A program made the position numbers and the translations under genes. A stretch of DNA of 64,000 nucleotides from Parafrankia irregularis. Lineage in GTDB: Bacteria > Actinomycetota > Actinomycetes > Frankiales > Frankiaceae. Under the pieces are notes generated by a model. It made no database searches. It worked only from the letters and a program-made list of their open reading frames with translations, and was not told where the DNA came from. Positions 1 to 7,835 of the stretch are shown one piece after another. Position 1 is the first letter of the stretch. Each line of letters starts with the position of its first letter. The DNA lies in the NCBI RefSeq assembly GCF_001536285.1, contig NZ_FAOZ01000008.1:332253-396252 (forward strand), read 5' to 3'.

Positions 1-445
1 CGGCGCCGGGGAGCGCCTGCTCGCCGAGTCCGTCCAGTATGTCGGCGCCCGCCGCCAGTTCGGGCGGGCCATCGGCGAGTACCAGGCCGTCAAGCACGCG
101 CTCGCGGATGTCCGCGTCGGCCTCGACTTCGCCCGCCCGCTGCTGCACGGCGCCGCCCTCGAGCTCGCGGCGGACACCACCGGCGGGGCTGGAGCCGGGG
201 TCGCGACCGCGGCGGACTCCGCGACCGCGGCGCGGGAGGTGTCCGCGGCGAAGGTGCTCGCCTCGACGGCGGCGCTGCGGGCGGCCCGCACCGCGCTGCA
301 GGTCCACGGCGCCATCGGCTACACCCTGGAATGTGACCTGAGCATCTGGGTCCTCGGAGTCCGCGCGCTCGTCGGCGCCTGGGGCACACCCGCGGACCAC
401 CGGGCCCGCGTCCTGCGCTCCCTGATGGCCCAGACAGGGGCCTGA
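1..445 (+). CDS. Acyl-CoA dehydrogenase, C-terminal part (5' end outside window)
   Basis: The frame is open from base 2 and ends at a TGA at 443-445; the start lies before the window. The visible 147 residues match the C-terminal helical domain of FadE-type acyl-CoA dehydrogenases: YVGARRQFGRAIGEYQAVKH, then the ALQVHGAIGYTLECDL segment that lines the flavin/substrate pocket. It would oxidise an acyl-CoA thioester to the enoyl-CoA with FAD. It sits 2 bp before a second acyl-CoA dehydrogenase and upstream of ipdAB. In steroid catabolism such adjacent FadE proteins often form alpha2-beta2 heterotetramers, so the pair may be one enzyme. That is inference from gene order. Confidence 0.85.
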   Translation, partial: GAGERLLAESVQYVGARRQFGRAIGEYQAVKHALADVRVGLDFARPLLHGAALELAADTTGGAGAGVATAADSATAAREVSAAKVLASTAALRAARTALQVHGAIGYTLECDLSIWVLGVRALVGAWGTPADHRARVLRSLMAQTGA

Positions 446-447
446 CC

Positions 448-1581
448 ATGCACTTCGCTCTCAGCGACGAACAGCAGGAGCTCGCCCGCGCGGTCCGCCA
501 GCTGGTCGACCGTCGGGCGGCCGTCCTCGGCACCCGGGACGCGGCCGCGAGCGGCCTCGGCTACGACGACATCCTGTGGAAGACCCTGTGCACCCAGATC
601 GGCGGCGCCGCGCTGGCCATCCCGCAGGAGTACGGCGGTGCCGGCGCGACTCTGCTGGAAAGCCACGTGATCCTCGAGCAGCTCGGCGCGACGCTGACCC
701 CCTCGCCCTACCTGGGCTCCGCGGTCCTCGCCGCGCAGGCGGTGCTCGGTGCCGCCGGGCCCGAGCACCGCGAACGACTGTTGCCCGCGCTGGCCGACGG
801 CACCGTCGGGGCACTCGCCTGGGCCGACCGCACCGGCCGTTGGCGCACGGACGGCGCGGGCGTCCGGGCCACACCGACCGGCCGCGGCACCGGTACCTGG
901 GACGGCGGATGGCGGCTCTCGGGCCGGTCCACCCTGGTCCTGGACGGCTCGCACGCCGAGATCCTGCTCACGGTCGCGGAGAGCCCCGACGGCCTGGACC
1001 TGTTCGAGGTGGACCCGACCAGCCCCGGAGTCACCCGCACCCGTGTCCGCGCGCTCGACCTGACCCTGGATCTGGCGACCGTCACCTTCGACGAGGTCCC
1101 AGCCGTCGCGCTGACGTCCGAGGACGCCGGAGTCGGGCCCGCGCTGCGCCATCTGCACGCCGTCGCGGCGACCGCGGTCACCGCGCTGCAGGTCGGCGGT
1201 GCCCAGCGCGCACTCGACCGGACCGTCGGCCATCTGCGCGACCGGGTCCAGTTCGGCCGCCCGCTGGGCTCCTTCCAGGCGCTCAAACACCGGGCCGCCG
1301 ACATGTTCGTCGCGGTCGAGACAGCCCGGTCGATGTCCTGGGCCGCCGCCTGGGCCGCGGCCCACGACCCCGCGGACCTGCCACTGCGGGCCGCGCTGGC
1401 GAAGGCGTGGTGCTCCGAGGCGTTCGCCGCGGTCGCCGGCGAGTCCATCCAGCTGCACGGCGGTATCGCCATCACCTGGGAGGACGACACCCAGCTCTAC
1501 TTCAAGCGGGCGCACGCCACCGGCCAGCTGTTCGGCCAGGCCCACGAACACCGGAAGCTGCTCCTGGACGACCCCCGCTGA
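448..1581 (+). CDS. Acyl-CoA dehydrogenase (FadE type)
   Basis: This 377-residue protein has the three acyl-CoA dehydrogenase domains. The N-terminal helical part starts HFALSDEQQELARAVRQL, the middle beta domain covers about 115-220, and the C-terminal domain contains RVQFGRPLGSFQALKHRAAD and SIQLHGGIAITWEDD. It should oxidise an acyl-CoA to an enoyl-CoA. The middle domain lacks a clear copy of the usual flavin-contact motif, which fits the non-catalytic or divergent partner of a heteromeric FadE pair; that is inference. It starts 2 bp after the preceding dehydrogenase and lies 39 bp before ipdA, so the genes are probably one operon. The length is typical for FadE proteins of the KstR2 regulon. 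Confidence 0.85.
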   Translation: MHFALSDEQQELARAVRQLVDRRAAVLGTRDAAASGLGYDDILWKTLCTQIGGAALAIPQEYGGAGATLLESHVILEQLGATLTPSPYLGSAVLAAQAVLGAAGPEHRERLLPALADGTVGALAWADRTGRWRTDGAGVRATPTGRGTGTWDGGWRLSGRSTLVLDGSHAEILLTVAESPDGLDLFEVDPTSPGVTRTRVRALDLTLDLATVTFDEVPAVALTSEDAGVGPALRHLHAVAATAVTALQVGGAQRALDRTVGHLRDRVQFGRPLGSFQALKHRAADMFVAVETARSMSWAAAWAAAHDPADLPLRAALAKAWCSEAFAAVAGESIQLHGGIAITWEDDTQLYFKRAHATGQLFGQAHEHRKLLLDDPR

Positions 1582-1620
1582 CGACACCGACAGCTCGATA
1601 CATCCGACGGAGGAGGTCAG

Positions 1621-2499
1621 GTGCGGGACAAGACCATGTCCCTGGCAGACGTCTCACAGCAGATCGAGTCGGGGATGACCATCGGCATCGGCGGCTGGGG
1701 CTCCCGGCGCAAGCCGATGGCCCTGGTGCGAGAACTTCTGCGCACCGACATCAAGGACCTGACCGTGGTCTCCTTCGGCGGCCCGGACGTCGGCCTGCTG
1801 TGTGCCGCGGGCCGGGTGCGGCGGGTGGTCTACGGCTTCGTCTCCCTCGACAGCATCCCGCTCGACCCGCACTTCCGCGCCGCCCGCGAGAACGGCTCCG
1901 TCGCGACGTCCGAGTACGACGAGGGCATGTTCGTCGCCGCGCTGCGCGCCGGTGCCAGCCGACTCTCCTTCCTGCCGACCCGGGCCGGGCTGGAAAGCGA
2001 CGTCATGGCCATGAACCCGCAGCTGCGCACGGTCGCGTCTCCCTACGACGACGACGTGTACGTCGCCGTGCCCGGCATCCGCCTCGACGTCTCGCTCATC
2101 CACCTCAACCGGGGCGACATCCACGGCAACGGGCAGTACCTCGGCCCGGACCCGTACTTCGACGACCTGTTCGCGATGGCCGCCGACCGCTGCTACCTCA
2201 GCGTCGAGCGGATCGTGGACACCGCCGAGCTGACCGCGGCCGCCCCCGTGCAGTCACTTCTGGTCAGCCGCCTGTTCGTGACCGGCGTCGTCGAAGCGCC
2301 CAGCGGCGCCCACTTCACCAGCTGCGAACCCGACTACGCCCGGGACGAGCCCTTCCAGGCCGCCTACGCACGGGCGGCCCGCGACGAGCAGTCCTGGCGG
2401 GAGTTCACCGAACGGTTCCTCGCCGTGGACGACGCCGGCTACCAGGGGGCCGTCGAGAAGCTGCGCGCGAGCGCCGCTGCCTCCGGAGGGAAGCCATGA
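1621..2499 (+). CDS. ipdA: IpdA-like steroid ring-cleaving hydrolase, alpha subunit
   Basis: This 292-residue protein resembles mycobacterial IpdA, a CoA-transferase-fold protein that with IpdB hydrolyses the last carbon ring of COCHEA-CoA in cholesterol degradation. Diagnostic stretches are GMTIGIGGWGSRRKPMALVR, TVVSFGGPDVGLLC, YGFVSLDSIPLDP, DPYFDDLFAMAADRCYLSVE and VVEAPSGAHFTSCEPDYGR-like text near the C terminus. An acidic DEGM motif at residues 100-103 lies where the catalytic glutamate of the family is expected (inference). The GTG start at 1621 follows GGAGGAGGTCAG at about 1609-1620. It overlaps ipdB by 4 bases (ATGA), so the subunits are translationally coupled. Homology to IpdA is strong; the exact substrate here is inferred from it. 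Confidence 0.93.
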   Translation: MRDKTMSLADVSQQIESGMTIGIGGWGSRRKPMALVRELLRTDIKDLTVVSFGGPDVGLLCAAGRVRRVVYGFVSLDSIPLDPHFRAARENGSVATSEYDEGMFVAALRAGASRLSFLPTRAGLESDVMAMNPQLRTVASPYDDDVYVAVPGIRLDVSLIHLNRGDIHGNGQYLGPDPYFDDLFAMAADRCYLSVERIVDTAELTAAAPVQSLLVSRLFVTGVVEAPSGAHFTSCEPDYARDEPFQAAYARAARDEQSWREFTERFLAVDDAGYQGAVEKLRASAAASGGKP

Positions 2500-3269
2500 C
2501 GACGACCAGCCGGACGGACGCCACCCGGGCCGAGATCTGCGCGGTGGCCTGCGCCGACGCCTGGCGGGGCGCCGGCGAGGTGCTGGCTCACGCGGTCGGC
2601 ACGATCCCCGCCGTCGGCGTCCGGCTCGCCCGGCTCACCCACTCCCCCGATCTGGTCCTCTCCGACGGCGAGGCCTTCCTGATGAGCGACCCGCCACCGC
2701 TCGGCCGGACCGCCGCCTCGGGCGGGACCATCGAGGGCTGGGTGCCCTTCCGGCGGATCTTCGACATCCTGAGCTCCGGGCGCCGCCACAGCATGATGGG
2801 CGCCAGCCAGGTCGACCAGTACGGCAACCAGAACATCTCCGCGATCGGCGACTGGCGGCGACCGGAACGGGCGCTGATCGGGGTCCGCGGCGCGCCCGGC
2901 AACACCGTGAACCACCGCACCGACTACTGGGTCGCCAGGCACACCGCCCGCGTCTTCGTCCCGGCCGTGGACGTCGTCTCCGGCGTCGGCAACGACCGCG
3001 CGCGGGCACATTCCAGCACCTCGCTGCGGTTCCACAACCTCGGTGTGGTGATCTCGAACCTCGGCGTGTTCGACTACGACGACCAGGGCCGGATGAGGGT
3101 CCGCTCCCTGCATCCCGGGGTGGGCGCGGACGAGGTCGCGGCGAACACCGGCTTCGAGCTCGACGCCTCCGCGGCGGTCACCACCCGGCTGCCCGACGAC
3201 CACGAGCTGGAGCTCATCCGCACCGTCATCGACCCGACCACGGCCCGCGACCGCGAGGTCCCCGGCTGA
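2496..3269 (+). CDS. ipdB: IpdB-like steroid ring-cleaving hydrolase, beta subunit
   Basis: This 257-residue protein is the beta partner of IpdA. Matching family stretches include EICAVACADAWRGAGEVLAH, VRLARLTHSPDLVLSDGEA, GRRHSMMGASQVDQYGNQNIS, RGAPGNTVNHRTDYWV, DVVSGVG and a C terminus ending ELIRTVIDPTTARDREV, as in mycobacterial IpdB. The ATG at 2496 overlaps the ipdA stop; an open frame extends far upstream in the same phase, but that part is only a shadow of the preceding genes. In Mycobacterium and Rhodococcus, ipdAB are KstR2-controlled and needed for breakdown of rings C/D; here a kstR2 homologue lies 6 kb downstream, which supports the same pathway. Confidence 0.93.
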   Translation: MTTTSRTDATRAEICAVACADAWRGAGEVLAHAVGTIPAVGVRLARLTHSPDLVLSDGEAFLMSDPPPLGRTAASGGTIEGWVPFRRIFDILSSGRRHSMMGASQVDQYGNQNISAIGDWRRPERALIGVRGAPGNTVNHRTDYWVARHTARVFVPAVDVVSGVGNDRARAHSSTSLRFHNLGVVISNLGVFDYDDQGRMRVRSLHPGVGADEVAANTGFELDASAAVTTRLPDDHELELIRTVIDPTTARDREVPG

Positions 3270-3293
3270 GGACCGCTCTCGGGCGGGCTGCGT

Positions 3294-3378
3294 CAGCCGT
3301 TCGGGGTGTTCAGCCGTTCGGGGTGTTCAGCCGTTCGGGGTGTTCAGCCGTTCGGGGTTTTCAGCCGTTCGGGGTGTG
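3294..3378. repeat. Five tandem 17-bp repeats
   Basis: Five consecutive copies of CAGCCGTTCGGGGTGTT run from 3294 to 3378. The fourth ends in TTTT and the fifth in TGTG. The last copy encodes the C terminus of the convergent SDR gene (TPNG and the stop), and the other copies fill the space after ipdB. Because 17 is not a multiple of three, copy-number change would not simply extend the SDR. Function is unknown. Confidence 0.95.
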
Positions 3379-4131
3379 CTGCAGGAACGCCGGCCATTCG
3401 CCGCCGCCGTCGACGTTGAGGACGGCGCCGGTGACATGGCTCGCCAGCGGCGAGGCGAGCAGCAGGCAGGCCGCGCCGACCTCGGCGGGGGTCGCGAAGA
3501 CCCCGCGCGGAATCGTGGCCGCGACCTTGGCGACCTGCTCGGCGTCACCGTAGTGGTCCATCGAGCCCGGCGTCGCGACGATGCCGCAGCGCACCGCGTT
3601 CACCCGGATCCGCGGCGCCCACTCGACCGCCAGGCTGCCGGTCAGGCTCTCCAGTGCCGCCTTCGCCGCGCCGTAGACGGCGGTGCCCGGGCTCGGCCGG
3701 CGCGCCGAGATCGAGGTGATGTTGAGCAGCACTCCCTCCCCCGCGTAGGCCAGCAGCGGATGCACCGCATGCGCGACATGCACCGCCGCCATGAAGTTCA
3801 ACTGCGCGATCTTGCCGTACAGCTGTGCCGACGATGTCGCCAGCGGCGCGTACGGGGAGCCCCCCGCGTTGTTGACCGCGATGTCGAGGCGCCCGCGGCG
3901 CTCGGCGATTTCGGCCACCCAGGCCTGGACCGCCGCGGCGTCCCGGACGTCGACCGGGCTGAAGTGCGGCCGGCGCCCGTCGACCTCACGCAGCGAGCCG
4001 GGGGCCCGGCGACCGCAGATCTCCAGCTCCGCACCGGCTCGCAGGAACGTCTCGACGATCCCGTCGCCGACTCCGCGACTGCCGCCGGTGACCAGGACGA
4101 CCTTCCCGGACATGTCGATGGTGAAGGACAC
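3361..4131 (-). CDS. Short-chain dehydrogenase/reductase (steroid HIP-cluster type)
   Basis: This 256-residue classical SDR has the nucleotide-binding TGGSRGVGDG near residue 16, NNAGG near 89, a catalytic Ser region SISARR, and YGAAK as the Tyr-Lys pair. It should interconvert a hydroxyl and a ketone with NAD(P). The GTG start at 4131 is preceded by GGAGGGAG at a good distance; an ATG six codons in is the alternative. It runs towards ipdB and sits in the position of the SDRs that flank echA20-ipdAB in Mycobacterium (the Rv3548c/Rv3549c region), so a hydroxy-acyl-CoA step of HIP degradation is likely. The 3' end lies in a tandem repeat. Confidence 0.85.
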   Translation of the reverse strand: MSFTIDMSGKVVLVTGGSRGVGDGIVETFLRAGAELEICGRRAPGSLREVDGRRPHFSPVDVRDAAAVQAWVAEIAERRGRLDIAVNNAGGSPYAPLATSSAQLYGKIAQLNFMAAVHVAHAVHPLLAYAGEGVLLNITSISARRPSPGTAVYGAAKAALESLTGSLAVEWAPRIRVNAVRCGIVATPGSMDHYGDAEQVAKVAATIPRGVFATPAEVGAACLLLASPLASHVTGAVLNVDGGGEWPAFLQHTPNG

Positions 4132-4170
4132 CGTGCTGTTCTCCCTCCGCTGCGCCTGACGGAATCGATC

Positions 4171-5118
4171 TCACTCAGCGCCGCGCCCCGGCACGGCGGG
4201 AATGATCTCCGCCGCGAACCACCGGAGGAAATCGAGGTACTCCGCCAGGGAGTCGACACCGCGCGGCTGCTCGACGGAGGTTCGCGTGATTCCCAGCGCC
4301 GGATACTGTTCCGTGTACGCCTCGAGGAGCCGCTCGCGGTAGGCCCGGCGCTCGCCGGGGCCGGCGGCGGTGAACCCACCGGCCGGTTCGACGCCGGCCG
4401 GCGGTTTGAGCCAGTTGACGTCGAAGGTCTGCTCCTTGCCCGCGAAGTCGGGCTGGGCCCGGATGTAGTCGAGCAGCGGCGGAATCCCGGTGGCCTCGAA
4501 GCCGACCGGATTGGGCTGCCAGCCGTCGTACCGGGCCGCCCGGCGCAGCGCCGGCAGGGAATTCCCCCCGACGCGGATCGGCGGGCGCGGTTTCTGGGTC
4601 GGCCTCGGCTCGATCGCGAGCCCCTCGATCGCGAAACGCTTTCCCTGATGGTGGGGCGGATCGCTGGTCCAGAGCGCGTCGAGCGCCGCGAGGATCTCGT
4701 CCGCAATGGCACCCCGTTCGGCGAACGGGACACCCAACGCGGTGAACTCCGCCTCCGCATGGCCGACCCCGACCGACACGCCGAGCCGTCCGCCGGAAAG
4801 GACGTCGATGGTCGCCAACGCCTTGGCCAGCCGCAGCGGATGGTGATAGGGCAGGACGAGTACGGCCGTGTCGAGGCGGATCCGCTCGGTCGCGGCGGCG
4901 ATGAACGCCAGCACGGTCAGCGCGTCCTGCCAGTAGGGCCCGAGTCGCCCGACCTCGGCGTCCGGCATGCCGAGATGCTCGGAGACCGACACGCTCGCGA
5001 ATCCGAGAGTGTCCAGCACTGTCAGCATCTGACGGATCTCCCGTGGGGAGAGGTGCCGGGCCCAGGGATACATGTCCGGGAGATGGCTTGTGCCCGGCAG
5101 GATGACGTCGAACTTCAT
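4171..5118 (-). CDS. LLM-class flavin/F420-dependent oxidoreductase
   Basis: This 315-residue protein has the luciferase-like monooxygenase TIM barrel: MKFDVILPGTSH, FASVSVSEHLGMPD, IRLDTAVLVLPYHHPLRLAK, LSGGRLGVSVGVGHAEAEF and PPIRVGGNS. Such proteins use reduced flavin or F420, and in actinobacteria most of this subgroup are F420-dependent. The ATG at 5118 is preceded by GAAAGG and gives the family's normal N terminus; an in-frame start nine codons upstream is less likely. It lies 39 bp from the next SDR on the same strand and belongs to the leftward operon that starts at 6935. Its steroid substrate, if any, is unknown. Confidence 0.85.
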   Translation of the reverse strand: MKFDVILPGTSHLPDMYPWARHLSPREIRQMLTVLDTLGFASVSVSEHLGMPDAEVGRLGPYWQDALTVLAFIAAATERIRLDTAVLVLPYHHPLRLAKALATIDVLSGGRLGVSVGVGHAEAEFTALGVPFAERGAIADEILAALDALWTSDPPHHQGKRFAIEGLAIEPRPTQKPRPPIRVGGNSLPALRRAARYDGWQPNPVGFEATGIPPLLDYIRAQPDFAGKEQTFDVNWLKPPAGVEPAGGFTAAGPGERRAYRERLLEAYTEQYPALGITRTSVEQPRGVDSLAEYLDFLRWFAAEIIPAVPGRGAE

Positions 5119-5181
5119 GGAGCCTTTCCCCCTCGCATTCCGCACTCCCGCATGGACGGTTCTCCGGTGGCACCCGGACGG

Positions 5182-5207
5182 TTCCGCGGTTCCGCGGAAC
5201 CGCGGAA
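5182..5207. repeat. 26-bp perfect palindrome, member of a dispersed repeat
   Basis: The sequence beginning TTCCGCGGTTCCG reads the same on both strands over 26 bases. The surrounding stretch 5179-5227 continues with more CCGCGG units. Related cores occur at 11659-11672, 15893-15904 and 49436-49449, always between genes. It lies between the MaoC-like gene and the LLM gene of one operon. Confidence 0.9.
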
Positions 5208-5241
5208 GGCTTCCGCGGCGCCGCGGGTACCCGTGGCGCCG

Positions 5242-6027
5242 TCAGCCGAACAGCGCTCGGCCGGCGTCGAGCGCGGGGCCCCGCTGTGACCGGACGTCGA
5301 AGCCGCCATCGGTCCAACCACGCAGCGCCAGCGTCTCGCCCGGGATGACCGGCCCGGCGAAGCGCCCCTCCAGCAGCGTGAGATCCGCCGGATGTGCCCC
5401 GGTCCGCGCGGCGACGACGAGTGTCGACGCGGCGAGAGTGGCCAGCCCGTGCAGGATCGGCCGGTCCTGGCCGATCGCCGCCGCGGCGGCCGGGTCGATA
5501 TGGATGTGATGCCGGTCCCCCAGCAGTCGGTAGAGCGCCGCGGCGTTGGCGGCGACGGTGAGGTCACACGCCCACTCCGGGTCAACGGCCGGCGCCGGGG
5601 GCCGGCCTGGGCCGCGCGCGCCCCCGAAACCGCCCGCCCCGGGCGCGAACAGGGACCAGGTGGCGACGAAGTACCCGCTTTCCACCACGACCTCGAAGAC
5701 CGCGGCGCCGCCCTTGTCCCACACGTCACCGACCCGCGCCGCCATGGTCAGCTCTCCCTCCGTCGGCAACGGCGCCAGCACCTCCAGCCGCTGGGCGCCG
5801 TGCAGCGTCGTGCCGACCTCGAACGCGCCCGCCGCACCGAGCTGGTCCGGTGCCCACTGGGCCAGCGTCAGCGCGAACGGCGGCAGCACCCGCAGCCGCT
5901 CCTCGAAGACGAGATCAAGCTGGTCGGCGCGGGCACCGACGGCCAGCGCGAACAGGATGACGTCCCGGTCGACCCACCCGACCGTCCGCTCCCCGAGGGA
6001 CCGCCCGCGCCAGTCACCAGCGGTCAT
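5242..6027 (-). CDS. MaoC-like (hot-dog) enoyl-CoA hydratase
   Basis: This 261-residue protein looks like a double hot-dog hydratase 2. The C-terminal half carries the signature YRLLGDRHHIHIDPAAAAAI followed by QDRPILHGL; the Asp and His of GD-HHIHIDP are the expected catalytic pair. It would add water to a trans-2-enoyl-CoA to give a 3-hydroxyacyl-CoA. The N-terminal half (1-130) is the degenerate second hot-dog fold. It overlaps the upstream SDR by four bases (ATGA at 6024-6027), which fixes the start, and together they provide hydration and 3-hydroxy oxidation in beta-oxidation. It resembles mycobacterial steroid hydratases, but no specific orthologue is claimed. Confidence 0.8.
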   Translation of the reverse strand: MTAGDWRGRSLGERTVGWVDRDVILFALAVGARADQLDLVFEERLRVLPPFALTLAQWAPDQLGAAGAFEVGTTLHGAQRLEVLAPLPTEGELTMAARVGDVWDKGGAAVFEVVVESGYFVATWSLFAPGAGGFGGARGPGRPPAPAVDPEWACDLTVAANAAALYRLLGDRHHIHIDPAAAAAIGQDRPILHGLATLAASTLVVAARTGAHPADLTLLEGRFAGPVIPGETLALRGWTDGGFDVRSQRGPALDAGRALFG

Positions 6028-6935
6028 CCGCGGGCCCCGTAGACCGGCTCGGGGCGCGTGGCCTGCGCCAGCAGGCTGCGCAGCGTGCCCCCGACCGCGG
6101 CCGCGTCCCACCGCGCGCCCAGGTCCTTCGCCGGCCCGTGCCGCCAGCCCTCCTCGACGCAGATCCGGCCGCCCTCGATCTCGATCAGCCGCCCGGTGAC
6201 ATCCGCGGCGTCGACGCTGGCGAGCCAGGCCACCACCGGGGAGACGTTGCCCGGGTGCATGGCGTCGAAGCCTTCGGCGGGCGGGGCCATCCGCTGCGCG
6301 AACGGCCCCTCGGTCATCCGCGTGCGCGCCGACGGCGCGATGGCGTTCACCGTCACTCCGTACGGACGCAGTTCCTCGGCGGCGACCAGGGTGAGCGCGG
6401 CGATCCCGGCCTTGGCCGTGGAGTAGGTGCCCTGACCGACACTGCCCTGCAGGCCCGCGCCGGACGAGGTGTTGATCACCCTGGCCGCCCGCAGCCGCCC
6501 CGCCTTGGCCTGGGCCCGCCAGTACGCCGCAGCCTGGCGCAACGGCGCGAAATGCCCGGTGAGGTGGACCCGCAGCACCGCCTCCCACTCCGCCTCGGTG
6601 GTGTTCACCAGCATCCGGTCCCGCACGAAGCCGGCGTTGTTGACCAGGATGTCCAGGCTCCCGAAGGTGTCGATCGCCTGCTGCACCAGGGTCTGCGCCG
6701 CCGCGAAGTCGGCCACGTCGGCACCGTTGGCGACCGCGATACCCCCGGCGAGCCTGATCGCGTTCGCCACCTCCTCGGCCGGGCCCGCCGACGCTCCCTC
6801 ACCCGAGCCAGAGGTGCCGAGGTCGTTCACCACGACCGCCGCGCCCTGACGGGCCAGCTCCAGCGCGTGCTCGCGACCGAGCCCCCGCCCGGCGCCCGTC
6901 ACGATCGCGACCCGGCCACGGAGAATGCCGCTCAC
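6024..6935 (-). CDS. Short-chain dehydrogenase, (3R)-hydroxyacyl-CoA dehydrogenase-like
   Basis: This SDR of about 303 residues has TGAGRGLGREHAL for cofactor binding, NDLGTSG with Asp (NAD preference), NNAGFVRDRM, and YSTAK as the catalytic Tyr-Lys. The RDRM and TGHF features and the long C-terminal tail match the family of bacterial SDRs related to peroxisomal multifunctional enzyme 2, including Rv3548c of the mycobacterial steroid cluster. The GTG start at 6935 is chosen because GAGGGG lies about 9 bases upstream; an upstream in-frame ATG at 6992 would add an untypical 19-residue arm. It is the first gene of the leftward operon and divergent from echA20, sharing the 7046-7063 candidate operator. 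Confidence 0.87.
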   Translation of the reverse strand: MSGILRGRVAIVTGAGRGLGREHALELARQGAAVVVNDLGTSGSGEGASAGPAEEVANAIRLAGGIAVANGADVADFAAAQTLVQQAIDTFGSLDILVNNAGFVRDRMLVNTTEAEWEAVLRVHLTGHFAPLRQAAAYWRAQAKAGRLRAARVINTSSGAGLQGSVGQGTYSTAKAGIAALTLVAAEELRPYGVTVNAIAPSARTRMTEGPFAQRMAPPAEGFDAMHPGNVSPVVAWLASVDAADVTGRLIEIEGGRICVEEGWRHGPAKDLGARWDAAAVGGTLRSLLAQATRPEPVYGARG

Positions 6936-7045
6936 CGTTGAATGCCCCTCATACCAGCGCCGCTCCCGTCCGCCGTCGTCGGGTGTTCTCACGGGCTCCG
7001 CCCTTGCCGCGCAGGCCTTCCCACCGCGGCTGGCACTGCTACGCT

Positions 7046-7063
7046 ACCAAGCAATCGCTAGGT
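7046..7063. promoter_or_regulatory. Candidate KstR2 operator in divergent promoter
   Basis: ACCAAGC-AATC-GCTAGGT is an inverted repeat with one mismatch, placed between the leftward SDR operon (start 6935) and echA20 (start 7077). The published KstR2 box is AnCAAGnnCTTGnT; only the left half-site fits, so the assignment rests on position and symmetry. AGGAAG at 7065-7070 is the ribosome binding site of echA20. Confidence 0.4.
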
Positions 7064-7076
7064 TAGGAAGACGCTC

Positions 7077-7835
7077 ATGGGCATCACGACCAACCTGCTG
7101 GACGGCACGATCGCCGTCGTCACCATGAACTTCCCGCCCGTCAACGCTCTGCCGGTCCAGGGCTGGTACGACGTCGCCGAGGCCGTCCGGGCCGCCGCCG
7201 AGACACACCACGCCCGCGTCGTCGTGCTGCGCGCGGAGGGCCGCGGTTTCAACGCGGGTGTCGACATCAAGCAGATGCAGCGGACCGCCGGCTTCGACGC
7301 CCTCATCGGCGCCAACCGCGGCTGCCACGCGGCCTTCAAGGCCGTCTACGAATGCCCCGTCCCGGTGATCGCGGCCGTCCACGGGTTCTGCCTCGGCGGC
7401 GGCGTCGGGCTGGTCGGCAACAGCGACACCGTCGTCGCCAGCGACGACGCCTACTTCGGCGTGCCCGAGGTCGACCGCGGCGCTCTCGGCGCGGCCACCC
7501 ATCTCGCCCGGCTGGTGCCCCAGCATCTGATGCGCACCCTGTACTTCACCAGCCGCACCATCAGGGCCGCCGACCTGGTCCAGCACGGCTCGGTGCTGGA
7601 GGTGGTCCCCCGCGGGAAGCTCGACGACGCCGCACTCACCGTCGCCCGCGAGATCGCCGCCAAGGACCCCCGGGTGATCCGGGCCGCCAAGGAGGCCCTC
7701 AACGGCATCGACCCGGTCGACGTCAACCGCAGCTACCGCTTCGAGCAGGGCTTCACCTTCGAGCTGAACCTCGCCGGCGTCGCCGACGAGCACCGCGACG
7801 AGTTCGTCGACAACGCCCGGAAGCCGCGCGCATGA
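7077..7835 (+). CDS. echA20: EchA20-like hydrolase of the crotonase family
   Basis: This 252-residue crotonase-fold protein closely resembles mycobacterial EchA20, which opens ring D of HIEC-CoA in steroid degradation. Shared stretches include VILRAEGRGFNAGVDIK-type text (residues 51-65), the oxyanion-hole GFCLGGGVGLVGNSD, FGVPEVDRGALGAATHLARL and the C-terminal QGFTFELNLAGVADEHRDEF. AGGAAG precedes the ATG. It is divergent from the SDR operon and overlaps ipdC by four bases, giving the operon echA20-ipdC-kstR2. Regulation by KstR2 is expected from the neighbour and the palindrome just upstream. Confidence 0.93.
   Translation: MGITTNLLDGTIAVVTMNFPPVNALPVQGWYDVAEAVRAAAETHHARVVVLRAEGRGFNAGVDIKQMQRTAGFDALIGANRGCHAAFKAVYECPVPVIAAVHGFCLGGGVGLVGNSDTVVASDDAYFGVPEVDRGALGAATHLARLVPQHLMRTLYFTSRTIRAADLVQHGSVLEVVPRGKLDDAALTVAREIAAKDPRVIRAAKEALNGIDPVDVNRSYRFEQGFTFELNLAGVADEHRDEFVDNARKPRA

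Noticed and set aside
576..2495. Long open frame upstream of and in phase with ipdB
   Set aside because: It is antiphase to the acyl-CoA dehydrogenase and ipdA genes, Arg/Pro-rich and without family motifs; only the part from 2496 is IpdB.
3340..5289. 649-codon rightward frame
   Set aside because: It is antisense to the SDR and LLM genes, which have clear family motifs on the minus strand, and begins in the tandem repeat.
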